From Chloroflexota bacterium (GTDB lineage Bacteria; Chloroflexota; Limnocylindria; Limnocylindrales; CSP1-4), in NCBI GenBank assembly GCA_021777365.1, contig JAJYDP010000045.1, forward strand, positions 1 to 14,339: 14,339 nucleotides of DNA, given 5' to 3'. Position 1 is the stretch's first letter, and every line of letters starts with the position of its first letter. Below the pieces are notes generated by a model that did not search any database, was not told where the DNA came from, and saw only the letters and a program-made list of their open reading frames with translations. The position numbers were made by a program, and so were the translations under genes. Below, piece by piece: positions 1 through 7,563 of the stretch.

Positions 1-293
1 GATTCGCGGGCCGGCAGGCCGACATACGCCGGTCCCTCCGGCGTCACCAGCACCGAGACGTCGTCGGCTTCTCCGCCCAGCTCGAACCGCCGCCGCAGCT
101 CGTGCAGGGGGACGTACGGGCGCGACTTGATGAAGCGGCGCAGCTGCGCCGCCGTGCAGCCCCGCACCTCCGGTTCGGGCCGGGCAGTGCCGGCCACCGG
201 TTCGCCGGCGGCGTCCGCGGGGGCCGCCTGCGCCTCCGGACCGGAGTGGGTCGGCTGCTCGATCGGCGCTGACGGCGGCCGCAGGTCGTTCAC
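1..293 (-). CDS. Unrecognised protein, N-terminal part (runs off left edge)
   Basis: An open frame on the minus strand starts at a GTG at 293-291 and continues without a stop to base 1, giving 97 codons. It begins 6 bases after the stop of the M24 peptidase gene, so it is probably the next gene of the same operon. AGGGACC lies directly before the GTG, closer than a usual ribosome binding site. The first ~45 residues are rich in Pro, Ala and Glu and look disordered. From about residue 46 a folded domain seems to begin, with a helix (TAAQLRRFIKSR), the stretch YVPLHELRRRFEL and then a short beta-like part ending near YVGLPARE. The basic helices could belong to a small helix-turn-helix or adaptor domain, but I do not recognise a family and assign no function. 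Third-position G/C content is high, as in neighbouring real genes. Confidence 0.6.
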   Translation of the reverse strand, partial: MNDLRPPSAPIEQPTHSGPEAQAAPADAAGEPVAGTARPEPEVRGCTAAQLRRFIKSRPYVPLHELRRRFELGGEADDVSVLVTPEGPAYVGLPARE

Positions 294-299
294 GGTCCC

Positions 300-1490
300 T
301 CAGATCCCTCGCACGACGAGCAGCTCGCGGGTCACCCCGTTGAGCACGTCCGGGCCGGACTCTCCGCAGACCACGATGTCCTCGATGCGGGCCCCGTGGC
401 GCCCCTCGAGGTAGATGCCGGGCTCGACGCTGAACGCGTTGCCCGCCTGCAGCGGCTCACGGTTGCCGGCCACCAGGTACGGATCCTCGTGGCCCTCGAG
501 ACCGATCCCGTGGCCGATGCGGTGCATGAAGTTCGGTCCGAAGCCTGCGATGTCGATGACCGCACGGCCGATGGCGTCGATCTGCTCGGCCGGCACGCCC
601 GGGCGGACGGCCGCCGTGGCCGCGGCCTGCGCCTCGCGCAGCACCTCGTACAGGTGCCGGTACGCCGCGTCCGGTCCCCGGTCCTCCTCGCCGGTCACCC
701 ACAGAGTCCGCGTGGTATCCGACCCGTACCCCCCGAAGGCCCCGCCGATGTCCAGGACGACCGGCTCACCGGCCTGGATGCGCCGCTCGGTCGCGTCGTG
801 GTGTGGCGACGCGGAGTTGGGCCCGCTGCCCACGATGGCGAACTCCGCCGTCTCGTGCCCCTCGTCCAGCAGCCGTTCCCGCACCTCGCGGGCCACGTCG
901 TGCTCGGACCGACCGACCAGGGATCCGCCGGCGATCGCCAGCACGACCCGATCCGCGGCACGGGCGGCGGCACGCAGGAGGGCGATCTCCTCCGCGTCCT
1001 TGACCATCCGGAGGGGGCGCAGCACGTCCGAGGCGAGCCCGAACGGCACCCGCGGGAAGACACCCTGCAGGCGCAGCACGAAGGTCGCCCACAACCGGTC
1101 CGAGACGAGGAGCCTGGCCCCGCCGGATTCCGTCGCCCCCACCCGACCTTCGGCGCCGCCCACGAGGCCGGGCACCAGGGCGACCGGCTCCTCGGTCTCC
1201 TCCCAGGTGACGACGCGGACCGCGCCCGCGCCGACCGCCGGGACCAGCGATGCCCGCGGCGCCTCGAGGCGTGGCACCACCAGCGACGGATCGCCCTCGC
1301 GCGGGATCACCAGCATGGTGAGCCGCTCCAGGTTCATCGCGTCGTACCCGGTGAGCCAGCGCAGGTCGGCGCCGACACCCACCAGCAGGGCGGCATCACC
1401 CGCGTCCCGCAGTGCCTCGCGCGCCGCTCCGATCCGTGATCCGTACCTCGCCGCCGGGATTCCCGTCGGCCGATCCATCGTCGTGCTCAT
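300..1490 (-). CDS. M24-family metallopeptidase, Xaa-Pro aminopeptidase/dipeptidase type
   Basis: This 396-residue protein has the two-domain layout of creatinase/prolidase-like peptidases, which remove residues next to proline in peptides using two metal ions in the cytoplasm. The N-terminal domain (about 15-150) is followed by the pita-bread catalytic domain (about 165-396). All five expected metal ligands are visible: Asp247 and Asp258 (spaced D-x10-D in VLDIGGAFGGYGSDTTR), His327 in RIGHGIG, Glu356 in SVEPG and Glu370 in RIED. His230/231 and His334 match the usual substrate-binding histidines. Length is normal for the bacterial PepQ/PepP-like group, and sequence alone cannot separate dipeptidase from aminopeptidase activity. 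The ATG start overlaps the stop of the preceding receiver-like gene as ATGA (1487-1490), so translation is probably coupled. Placement behind a 2-oxoacid oxidoreductase suggests peptide or amino-acid catabolism, which is inference. Confidence 0.93.
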   Translation of the reverse strand: MSTTMDRPTGIPAARYGSRIGAAREALRDAGDAALLVGVGADLRWLTGYDAMNLERLTMLVIPREGDPSLVVPRLEAPRASLVPAVGAGAVRVVTWEETEEPVALVPGLVGGAEGRVGATESGGARLLVSDRLWATFVLRLQGVFPRVPFGLASDVLRPLRMVKDAEEIALLRAAARAADRVVLAIAGGSLVGRSEHDVAREVRERLLDEGHETAEFAIVGSGPNSASPHHDATERRIQAGEPVVLDIGGAFGGYGSDTTRTLWVTGEEDRGPDAAYRHLYEVLREAQAAATAAVRPGVPAEQIDAIGRAVIDIAGFGPNFMHRIGHGIGLEGHEDPYLVAGNREPLQAGNAFSVEPGIYLEGRHGARIEDIVVCGESGPDVLNGVTRELLVVRGI

Positions 1491-1993
1491 GTCCTCGCTT
1501 CCGCCCCCGGGTGCGTCGCCGCGGCCGGGGCGGCCGACGGCTCCACCGGCCCCGCGCTCCCACTGGGCAACACGGCTACCCAGCCGCCCAGCACGCGCGG
1601 GCCGGCCGAGAAGAGCCGACCGTACGCGAACACCTCGGCCGCGCCCGCCGTCCGTGCCGCCTCGCGGGCCTCGCGATCGTCGTGCTGGCCCACCGCGACC
1701 ACGGGGACCCCCGCGGACGCGGCGCGCCGTACGGCGTCGATCCCGTCATAAGCGCGGCTCGTCAGGTCGACGACCACGCCGTTCGGGCGCCCGGCGAGGG
1801 CCGGGCCCGGGTGCTGCAGAGAACGCTCCAGCGCCGCCGTGCTCCGCAGGAGCAGCGGACGACCGCCTGCGTCCCGGACGAGGCGGTCCAGCCGGGTCGC
1901 CCAGATCAGGTCGTCGGCCAGGATCGCGACGACCGGCCCGTCGGTCGACGGATCGTCGGCGAACGGGGCGCCGACGGGCCCCCCGGAGACCAA
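1487..1993 (-). CDS. Degenerate response-regulator receiver-like protein
   Basis: A 168-residue protein whose central part (about 20-130) follows the alternating strand/helix pattern of CheY-like receivers. A first strand ends in an acidic pair (VVAILADDL, Asp27/Asp28). A third strand carries an aspartate at the phosphorylation position (GVVVDL, Asp76). A fourth strand is VPVVAVGQ. The usual Thr/Ser after that fourth strand is replaced, and the conserved Lys-Pro near the fifth strand is absent (VFAYGRLF). Phosphorylation switching is therefore doubtful. There is no output domain, only a Pro/Ala-rich tail. The start used is a TTG at 1993-1991, three bases after the stop of the gamma-subunit gene, with no clear ribosome binding site, so coupling is likely. 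The stop overlaps the M24 peptidase start. Position inside the oxidoreductase operon suggests a local regulatory or scaffold role, but this is inference. Confidence 0.68.
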   Translation of the reverse strand: MVSGGPVGAPFADDPSTDGPVVAILADDLIWATRLDRLVRDAGGRPLLLRSTAALERSLQHPGPALAGRPNGVVVDLTSRAYDGIDAVRRAASAGVPVVAVGQHDDREAREAARTAGAAEVFAYGRLFSAGPRVLGGWVAVLPSGSAGPVEPSAAPAAATHPGAEART

Positions 1994-1996
1994 CGG

Positions 1997-2617
1997 TCAG
2001 GCCGCCGCGTGCTGCGAGGCCACCTCGATGGCGGCGGTGGGCCGGGCTCCGGACATGACGGCCTCCGCGTACCGGCCGGCGAACCGCCCTGCGGCCTCCT
2101 CGGGCACGATGTGGCGGATCTGGTCCGGGGTCAGGTCGTACCCGTAGCGAACCGCTCCGATGTTCTCCTCGCGGTACTTCGTGGGGAGCGCCGAGGCGAG
2201 CGCCGCCTCGTCGAAGGAGACACCCGAGAGCCGGAGCAGGCGCCCGAGGGCGATCATGTTGCCGAACAGGTCGCGCCCGAAGTGCTTGACCCCCAGCTCG
2301 AGGAAGGGGATCTCCTCCGCCTCCTCACCGGGCTTCGCCAGCCCCAGGTCGCAGACCACGTACCGGCTGTCCAGGTGGTTCGGGCCACGATCCGCCAGGC
2401 GGAGCGTGACGTCCGCGTGCTCCACCACCGGGTTGGAGATCGGTTCGTCGGCGTACTTCAGGAACGCCTCGCTCATCCCCCCGCGGACGCTCGAGTCGTA
2501 GTCGTAGAGGAGCGTCACCTCGTAGCCCATCGCGCCGAGCAGGGTCGCCATCGTGTTGCCGATGACGCGCACACCCTGCCCGCCGACGCCGTCGATGGCG
2601 ATCGCGTGCTCGGTCAT
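1997..2617 (-). CDS. 2-oxoacid:ferredoxin oxidoreductase, gamma subunit
   Basis: This 206-residue protein is the gamma domain of the oxidoreductases that decarboxylate 2-oxoacids to acyl-CoA and pass electrons to ferredoxin. The family signature is at the N terminus: a strand and glycine loop (IAIDGVGGQGV, residues 7-16), then YDSSVRGG around residues 40-47, a typical gamma-subunit motif. The frame stays open upstream into the beta gene, but homology begins at MTEHAIAI and this ATG overlaps the beta stop as ATGA (2614-2617), so I start it there. A purine-rich stretch (GGGAG) nine bases upstream could serve as ribosome binding site. It follows beta and precedes the receiver-like gene. Substrate (2-oxoglutarate, pyruvate or branched 2-oxoacids) cannot be told from this subunit. 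Confidence 0.92.
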   Translation of the reverse strand: MTEHAIAIDGVGGQGVRVIGNTMATLLGAMGYEVTLLYDYDSSVRGGMSEAFLKYADEPISNPVVEHADVTLRLADRGPNHLDSRYVVCDLGLAKPGEEAEEIPFLELGVKHFGRDLFGNMIALGRLLRLSGVSFDEAALASALPTKYREENIGAVRYGYDLTPDQIRHIVPEEAAGRFAGRYAEAVMSGARPTAAIEVASQHAAA

Positions 2618-3411
2618 GCCTCGCCGCTCCCGTTCCCCGAGCGGGCCCCTGCGGGCACCGGCTCGGCCGTGGCCGGCGTGCCCTTGACGATCCCGAGCTG
2701 GTGGTTGGCCAGCTGCGTGGATCCTGGCGGCGCCTGCCGGTACTCCTTCTTGTAGTAGTTGAGCATCTCGTTCGCGCTCGGGAACCCGATCCGGCGACCG
2801 TTGTTCTCGATGCACTGGCTGGTGATGTCGACGAAGGCGAACCCGGGCCACTCGACGGCCTCCTTGATCGCCTTGCGCAGCTGGCCCTGGTGATAGACCG
2901 TCGTCTTCGCGTAGAAGGCGTTGGCGTTGGTGTTCACCAGACCCTGCAGGTTCACCGGACTGAAGGTGGCGCCGGCCGGGGACGAGACGGTCCTGGTGCC
3001 GACGGGCGTGGTGGGCCCCGTCTGGCCGCCGGTGAGGCCGTAGATCTCGTTGTTGTTGCAGAGCACGGTGATCCGCGGGTTGCGGCGGATCGCGTGGAGG
3101 AGGTGGTTCCCGCCGATCGAGGTCAGGTCGCCGTCGCCGGAGACGACGATGACGTTGAGCTCGGGGCGGACGGTGGCGATCGCCTCCGCGACCGGGAGGG
3201 TGCGGCCGTGCAGCGTGTAGACCGAGTCGAACTGCATGTAGGCGCCCATGCGCCCCGTGCACCCGATCCCCGTCACGATCACGGTGTTCGACTTGTCCAG
3301 GCCCAGGTCGTCCATCACCATGGCCAGCTGGGTCATGATGAGGCCGATCCCACAGCCCGGGCACCAGATGGTGGGGAAGAGATCGGTCTTGATCTTGTCC
3401 TTGTACGACAT
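2614..3411 (-). CDS. 2-oxoacid:ferredoxin oxidoreductase, beta (TPP-binding) subunit
   Basis: A 265-residue thiamine-diphosphate-binding subunit. The N-terminal WCPGCG supplies Cys17 and Cys20, GIGCTGR supplies Cys51, and Cys200 in ITSQCIENNG is the likely fourth ligand of the [4Fe-4S] cluster found in this family. The TPP and Mg2+ motif starts at GDGD (92-95) and ends at the asparagine run CNNNEIYG (118-125), followed by GLTGGQ. Together with the separate alpha, gamma and delta genes this gives the four-subunit arrangement. The closest named group is 2-oxoglutarate:ferredoxin oxidoreductase (KorB-like), although pyruvate or branched-chain types are related and substrate remains uncertain. 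The start ATG is preceded by GAGGT about 11 bases upstream. The gap to alpha is 41 bases, and the stop overlaps the gamma start. Confidence 0.94.
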   Translation of the reverse strand: MSYKDKIKTDLFPTIWCPGCGIGLIMTQLAMVMDDLGLDKSNTVIVTGIGCTGRMGAYMQFDSVYTLHGRTLPVAEAIATVRPELNVIVVSGDGDLTSIGGNHLLHAIRRNPRITVLCNNNEIYGLTGGQTGPTTPVGTRTVSSPAGATFSPVNLQGLVNTNANAFYAKTTVYHQGQLRKAIKEAVEWPGFAFVDITSQCIENNGRRIGFPSANEMLNYYKKEYRQAPPGSTQLANHQLGIVKGTPATAEPVPAGARSGNGSGEA

Positions 3412-3452
3412 CTGCGGTGCGGACCTCGGTTCTGGGGGCTGCCCGTGCGTGC

Positions 3453-4526
3453 TCAGGAGGCGGCCGTCTCGGCGAGCTCGCGCGGGAGCAGACCGATCCG
3501 GTCCAGCCCCTCGCGGACCGCCTCGAGGCTCATGCGGCCGCCGAGCAGCGGCACGCGGTACACGTCGCGGTAGAGCACCCGCTCGACGACGCTGGCGTAC
3601 TGCCCGTCGCTCCCCTCGATCACCACCAGGCGCTTGTAGCGCGCGGCGATCTCGCGGAGCTCGTCCTGGAGGACGGGCCAGATCCGGATCGGCCGGAAGA
3701 GCGCGAAGTAGGGCGCCAGTGGCTGCGCGATCCGCGTGGTGATCCCGAACGCGATCACCAGTGTGTCCGAGTCCCGGTTCCAGCCGTGCTCGTAGAAGGC
3801 GTACCGGTCGGCCACTTCGAGGCGGAGGGCCTTGGACTCCTCGTACTGCCGGATGAACTCGTCGCCGTCCGCGGTCGCCGGTTCGCCGTCCGGGTAGGTG
3901 GCCACGCCGCTGAAGAGCCGCGTGTGGCCCGAGGCGAGCGGCTCGAGCGTGCGCGGGACGACCGGCACGTCGACGGCGTCGAGGTCGACCACCTCATTCA
4001 GGTGGCCGAGGAACGCGTCCGTGAGGAGGACCACCGGGGATTCGCTCTCCTCCGCGCAGTTGAACGCGTGGATCGTGTACTCGTAGCACTCCGCCACGGT
4101 CGACGGGTAGAAGACGATGCTGGTGTAGTCACCCGACGACCCGTAGCGCGTCTGCAGGATGTCGCCCTGGCCCGGCATGGTCGGCATGCCGGTGGCGGGT
4201 CCCACGCGCTGGACGTCCACGAAGACCGTCGGCACGCGGAGCTTGTGCGCGTAGCCGACCGCCTCCTGCATCAGGCTGAACCCGGGGCCGGACGTGGCGG
4301 TGAAGGACTTGGCGCCGGCGAGGCTGGCGCCGATGATGGCGTTGGCACTCGCGATCTCGTCCTCCGCCTGGAGGAACCTGAATTCCGGATGGCTCGCCGC
4401 GTAGACGGACGAGGCCATCAGGATCTCGCTGCTCGGACTGATCGGGTAGCCCGCGAAGTAGGTGGCACCCGCCTTCACTGCTCCCAGGAGCACCGCTTCG
4501 TTGCCCTGGAGGAGCCGCTTGGCCAT
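3453..4526 (-). CDS. 2-oxoacid:ferredoxin oxidoreductase, alpha subunit
   Basis: This 357-residue protein carries the pyrimidine-binding and transketolase-C-like domains of the alpha subunit. The pattern FAGYPISPSSEI (about 25-35) is the conserved substrate-side loop, EDEIAS (55-60) contains the glutamate that activates the TPP aminopyrimidine ring, and GPATGMPTMPGQGD (109-122) is a hallmark of this subunit in 2-oxoglutarate-type enzymes. The C-terminal half (about 255-345) contains VIAFGITTR and VVIEGSDGQ, as expected for the domain after the core. AGGAGG, overlapping the delta-subunit stop codon, lies 11 bases before the ATG. Length is normal for split alpha subunits. It is the second gene of the probable delta-alpha-beta-gamma operon and would form the catalytic heterodimer with beta. 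Confidence 0.94.
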   Translation of the reverse strand: MAKRLLQGNEAVLLGAVKAGATYFAGYPISPSSEILMASSVYAASHPEFRFLQAEDEIASANAIIGASLAGAKSFTATSGPGFSLMQEAVGYAHKLRVPTVFVDVQRVGPATGMPTMPGQGDILQTRYGSSGDYTSIVFYPSTVAECYEYTIHAFNCAEESESPVVLLTDAFLGHLNEVVDLDAVDVPVVPRTLEPLASGHTRLFSGVATYPDGEPATADGDEFIRQYEESKALRLEVADRYAFYEHGWNRDSDTLVIAFGITTRIAQPLAPYFALFRPIRIWPVLQDELREIAARYKRLVVIEGSDGQYASVVERVLYRDVYRVPLLGGRMSLEAVREGLDRIGLLPRELAETAAS

Positions 4527-4541
4527 GTCTCGTTCCGCCTC

Positions 4542-5033
4542 CTAAGTCGGGTTGGCCCGGTCGACGTCCGGGGCGCTCTCGACGTCCGTGATGCCACGGC
4601 TGGGATCGGTGCCGGCCACGGCAGGTCCACGGGCGGTGTCCGGCGGACCGGCCCGGCCCGGAACGCGGGCCCGGCCGCGCGTTTCCTCGTGAGACGCGGC
4701 GACGGTCTCCGCCGCCCCCGGGATCCGCGCGGGGATCACCTCGATCGCGAGATCAGGGCAGTACCGCTCGCAGATGCCGCAGCGGATGCAGTCCTCGGCC
4801 TCGATGATCGCGTCGTGCGTCAGGACCAGCGAATCCTTCGGGCAGATCTCGACGCAGATGTTGCACCGCTTGCACCATTCGTCGACCCACCGGATGTTGA
4901 CGTAGTCGACGACGGTGGGAGCCCGTCGGACTCGCTGCGTCGTGGGGGGGTACAGCGTAGCCGTCGCAGAAGTCCTCGCTGACGTCCGCCGACCGCACGC
5001 GCGTGTCGGTCGGAACCCACAGAGTCTACCCAT
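4542..5033 (-). CDS. 2-oxoacid:ferredoxin oxidoreductase, delta subunit (2x[4Fe-4S] ferredoxin), start uncertain
   Basis: The certain part runs from VDYVNIRWVDEW (coding near 4910) to the stop at 4542. It carries two complete cluster motifs of the C-x2-C-x2-C-x3-C-P type, CKRCNICVEICP and CIRCGICERYCP, so it would shuttle electrons from the oxidoreductase core to ferredoxin. The last ~60 residues are a polar, Pro/Arg/Glu-rich tail with no recognisable domain. The only ATG in frame is at 5033, which gives 163 residues, but the first ~35 residues in that frame have poor third-position G/C and do not look like protein. A GTG at 4998 in another frame gives a more protein-like start (GTG then RSADVSEDFCDGYAVP) and would join this frame by a one-base shift in a run of seven C (4944-4950 on the plus strand). 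So the 5' end may be a frameshift or sequence error. Confidence 0.85.
   Translation of the reverse strand: MGRLCGFRPTRACGRRTSARTSATATLYPPTTQRVRRAPTVVDYVNIRWVDEWCKRCNICVEICPKDSLVLTHDAIIEAEDCIRCGICERYCPDLAIEVIPARIPGAAETVAASHEETRGRARVPGRAGPPDTARGPAVAGTDPSRGITDVESAPDVDRANPT
5023..5028 (-). promoter_or_regulatory. Candidate -10 box for the oxidoreductase operon
   Basis: TAGACT on the minus strand fits the TANNNT form seen before other genes here, and is identical to the one before the BtuF-like gene. No convincing -35 is visible. If used, transcription would begin near 5016. This lies downstream of the ATG at 5033 and upstream of the GTG at 4998, and so disfavours the ATG. It is a single short match in a divergent intergenic region. 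Confidence 0.4.
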
Positions 5034-5198
5034 TTCGATCCGACCGGGTGTGGCCCGAGTGATCGACGCGGGGCATTCGGCCCTGGAGGAGTGCGACCGA
5101 CGCCCTCTCCCGTTCGGTCCGCTCGGCCGTGCGGAGGTTGGGCCGGGCGGCGGGCCCGCGCCCGTCGCGAACGTGCCTCGCGACCGCGGTGCGGCTGC

Positions 5199-5204
5199 TA
5201 GGCT
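5199..5204 (+). promoter_or_regulatory. -10 box for a leaderless transporter transcript
   Basis: TAGGCT ends exactly six bases before the ATG at 5211, so transcription would start at or next to the start codon. There is no ribosome binding site before this ATG. The same spacing recurs before the LiaF-like and BtuF-like genes, which supports it. No clear -35 element is seen. Confidence 0.55.
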
Positions 5205-5210
5205 CGCCCG

Positions 5211-6203
5211 ATGCGTCGGCACCGCCTGGTTGGGATCGCCCTGGTCGTCGCGTCGGCATGCGGGTACGGATCCGGCCCGCTGCTGGCCAAGGGCGTGTAC
5301 GCGGCGGGCACCGACTGGCTGACGCTCCTGGTCTGGCGCTTCACGCTGGGCGCCGCGCTGACGCTGGCGTGGATCGCCATGCAGCCGGCCAGCCGCGCGG
5401 CCCTGCGCCGGATGTCGCGCCGCCAGGTCGCCGTCTTCCTCGGCCTGGGCATGGTCTTCTCCGGCAATGCGGCCACCTACTACGCGGCCGTCCAGTACGC
5501 GCCGGTCAGCCTCGTCGCGCTGCTGCTCTACGTCTACCCCGCCCTGGTCGCCGTCCTCGCCATGCGCTTCGGCCAGTCGTTCGAGGGACGTCGCCCCTGG
5601 ATCGCCCTGGGGATCGCCACGTTCGGTGCGGCCCTGACGATCGGGGGGATCGAGTCCGGCACGAGCCCCCTGGGCGTCACCCTGGCCGTGGCCTCGCCGC
5701 TGATCTACAGCGGGTACATCGTGCTCTCCGCCAGGGTCGCCGGCGAGCGGCGGGGGTCCATCCCCGAACCCCGCCGGTCCGCGGTCGGCAGCGACCCGGA
5801 CACGTCCGCCCGGGAAGGCGACGTGCCACCGCTGGTTGCGGCGGCACTGATGATCGTGGGCACGTGGCTGGTGCTGGTGGTGATCGCCGCCGCCGTCCGG
5901 GAGCCGGCCCTCCCCTGGCAGATCCCGGCCCGGTCGTGGCCCGGGCTGGTGGGGATCGCCATCCTCTCCACCGCGGTCGCGATCCAGGCCTTCTACGCAG
6001 GGGTGAGCCGGATCGGTGCCGCCCACGCCGCGCTGGTGAGCACCATGGAGCCGGTCTTCGCCATCACCCTGGCGGTGCTGGTGCTGGGCGAGCGCCTGGA
6101 CACCCTGCAGATGGTCGGGGCCGCCTTCGTGGTGGTGGCGGTGGTGCTGGCACAGACGGGACGGGGCGTCGCGGCCCGGGTCGCGGTCGCCCGCGAGGCC
6201 TGA
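5211..6203 (+). CDS. EamA/DMT-family transporter
   Basis: A 330-residue integral membrane protein with about ten hydrophobic helices arranged as two EamA-type halves, as in drug/metabolite exporters such as RhaT- and YdcZ/RarD-like carriers. The first half includes GIALVVASACGYGSGP, an Arg-containing second helix (LVWRFTLGAAL), and SLVALLLYVYPALVAVLAM (about 100-118), the typical end of the first repeat. The second half ends in STMEPVFAITLAVLVLGERL (278-297), the most diagnostic EamA segment. A 30-residue polar loop (about 176-207) between the halves is longer than usual. The ATG has no ribosome binding site but a TAGGCT box six bases before it, indicating leaderless expression. It is divergent from the oxidoreductase operon and 118 bases before the aminotransferase. 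Substrate is unknown; an amino-acid or metabolite exporter is plausible. Confidence 0.9.
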   Translation: MRRHRLVGIALVVASACGYGSGPLLAKGVYAAGTDWLTLLVWRFTLGAALTLAWIAMQPASRAALRRMSRRQVAVFLGLGMVFSGNAATYYAAVQYAPVSLVALLLYVYPALVAVLAMRFGQSFEGRRPWIALGIATFGAALTIGGIESGTSPLGVTLAVASPLIYSGYIVLSARVAGERRGSIPEPRRSAVGSDPDTSAREGDVPPLVAAALMIVGTWLVLVVIAAAVREPALPWQIPARSWPGLVGIAILSTAVAIQAFYAGVSRIGAAHAALVSTMEPVFAITLAVLVLGERLDTLQMVGAAFVVVAVVLAQTGRGVAARVAVAREA

Positions 6204-6310
6204 CGGCACGGCGCACGCCGCCGGATCGCGGTACCGTGATCGGGCGGCGCCTCGCCACGTTCGTCGTCCCGCCACATCCGTCGTCACGCCGCCTGCACCA
6301 GGGCCCACAC

Positions 6311-6316
6311 GGAGGT
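6311..6316 (+). promoter_or_regulatory. Ribosome binding site of the aminotransferase
   Basis: GGAGGT lies five bases before the ATG at 6322 and fixes this start. It contrasts with the leaderless transporter just upstream and suggests that this gene has a leader or is read through from the transporter. Confidence 0.75.
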
Positions 6317-6321
6317 CGACC

Positions 6322-7467
6322 ATGACGCGCACCGTGAGCGAGGTCCCGGCAGGACCCTTCCCGGGGCTGCCGATGTCGCCCCGCCTCCTCCTGGGCCCTG
6401 GTCCGGACATGGTCCATCCCCGCGTCATGGCCGCGCTGTCGGCCCCGGTCCTGGGCCACCTCGATCCCGAGTTCCTGGCGGTGATGGACCGGACGCAGCA
6501 GCTGCTGCGGTACGTGTTCCAGACCGGGAACCGGCTCACGATCCCCGTCTCCGGGACCGGCTCGGCGGCCATGGAGGCGGCCGTCGCCTCGCTCGTCGAG
6601 CCGGGCGACCGGGTGCTCGTCTGCATCAACGGCTACTTCGGCGGCCGGATCGCCGAGATGGCCCGCCGGCACGGCGGCGAGGTAGCCACGATCGAGCGCA
6701 GCTGGGGCGAGGTGGTGGGCGCGGACGAGGTCCGCGACGCGCTGCGGGAGCGCCCTGCGTCGGTGGTCGCGATCGTCCACGCGGAGACGTCCACGGGTGC
6801 GCTGCAGCCACTCGACGAGATCGTACGGGTGGTGCACGAGGCCGGCGCGATCCTGATCGTGGACGCGGTGACCTCGCTGGGCGGGGTCCCCCTCAGCGTC
6901 GACGAACTCGGGATCGATCTCTGCTACAGCGGTACCCAGAAGTGCCTGGGGTGCCCGCCGGGCCTGGGGCCGGTGACGGTCGGGCCGCGCGCCGAGGAGA
7001 AGCTGGCGAGGCGCCGCGCCCCGGTCGACAGCTGGTACCTGGACCTCTCCCTGCTGCAGCGCTACTGGGGGCCGGAGCGCACCTATCACCACACGGCGCC
7101 GATCAGCCTCAACTTCGCCCTCTACGAGGCGCTGCGGATGATCGCCGAGGAAGGGCTCGAGGCGCGCTGGGCGCGACACCGGGCCAACGCCGAGCTCCTA
7201 TGGTCCGGGCTCGAGGCGCTGGGCCTCGCCCTGCACGTGCCCGCGGCGCACCGCCTGCCGTCCCTCACCACGGTGCGCATCCCGGAAGGTGCGGACGACG
7301 GCGCGATCCGGGCGCGCCTCCTCTCCGAGTACGGCATCGAGATCGGCGGCGGGCTGGGCGACCTGAAGGGACGAGTCTGGCGCATCGGCCTCATGGGACA
7401 CTCCTCGAGGCCGGAGAACGTGACGCTGCTGCTCGGCGCGCTCGGCCGGCTGCTGGGACGATCCTGA
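6322..7467 (+). CDS. Class-V PLP aminotransferase, alanine/serine-glyoxylate type
   Basis: This 381-residue protein belongs to the fold-type I, class-V aminotransferases that move an amino group from alanine or serine to glyoxylate. Visible features are the N-terminal LLLGPGPDMVHPRV (22-35), which is characteristic of this group, the cofactor-phosphate loop VSGTGSAAMEAAV (76-88) and HAETSTG (153-159). VDAVTSLGG (180-188) contains Asp181, which pairs with the pyridine nitrogen. SGTQKCLGCPPG (203-214) contains the Schiff-base lysine Lys207. The C-terminal small domain includes WRIGLMGHSS, the conserved family end. Related enzymes include phosphoserine-, aminoethylphosphonate- and ureidoglycine-type aminotransferases, so exact donor and acceptor are not certain. 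It lies 106 bases before an aldolase that could produce glyoxylate and pyruvate, which favours a glyoxylate-using role (inference). Confidence 0.92.
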   Translation: MTRTVSEVPAGPFPGLPMSPRLLLGPGPDMVHPRVMAALSAPVLGHLDPEFLAVMDRTQQLLRYVFQTGNRLTIPVSGTGSAAMEAAVASLVEPGDRVLVCINGYFGGRIAEMARRHGGEVATIERSWGEVVGADEVRDALRERPASVVAIVHAETSTGALQPLDEIVRVVHEAGAILIVDAVTSLGGVPLSVDELGIDLCYSGTQKCLGCPPGLGPVTVGPRAEEKLARRRAPVDSWYLDLSLLQRYWGPERTYHHTAPISLNFALYEALRMIAEEGLEARWARHRANAELLWSGLEALGLALHVPAAHRLPSLTTVRIPEGADDGAIRARLLSEYGIEIGGGLGDLKGRVWRIGLMGHSSRPENVTLLLGALGRLLGRS

Positions 7468-7563
7468 GCGTCGGCAGACCGGCCCGGACGGCACCGGATC
7501 GGGCACGACCCTGGTCGGCGAGCGGCCGGCCACGACCCCGGCCGGAGCGGCGGGGTGGAATGC

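Noticed and set aside
415..2058. A 547-codon plus-strand open frame opposite the M24 peptidase and receiver-like genes
   Set aside because: Composition is Ser/Arg/Pro-rich noise, with no domain, and the opposite strand encodes recognisable proteins.
2618..3364. Upstream continuation of the gamma-subunit frame into the beta gene
   Set aside because: The beta gene is the real frame there; the gamma family begins at the ATG at 2617, which overlaps the beta stop.
3417..4982. A 521-codon plus-strand open frame opposite the oxidoreductase alpha and delta genes
   Set aside because: It is a shadow of the alpha subunit, whose motifs are unmistakable on the minus strand.
6232..6237. TACCGT as a -10 box for the aminotransferase
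   Set aside because: It fits TANNNT but is 84 bases from the start, has no -35, and such matches are common by chance.
5034..6629. Upstream continuation of the delta-subunit frame to give a 695-residue fusion
   Set aside because: The extension runs antisense through the transporter and into the aminotransferase and shows no protein-like composition.
6064..7179. A 371-codon minus-strand open frame opposite the aminotransferase
   Set aside because: It is antisense to a gene with all class-V aminotransferase motifs and has an Arg/His-rich shadow composition.
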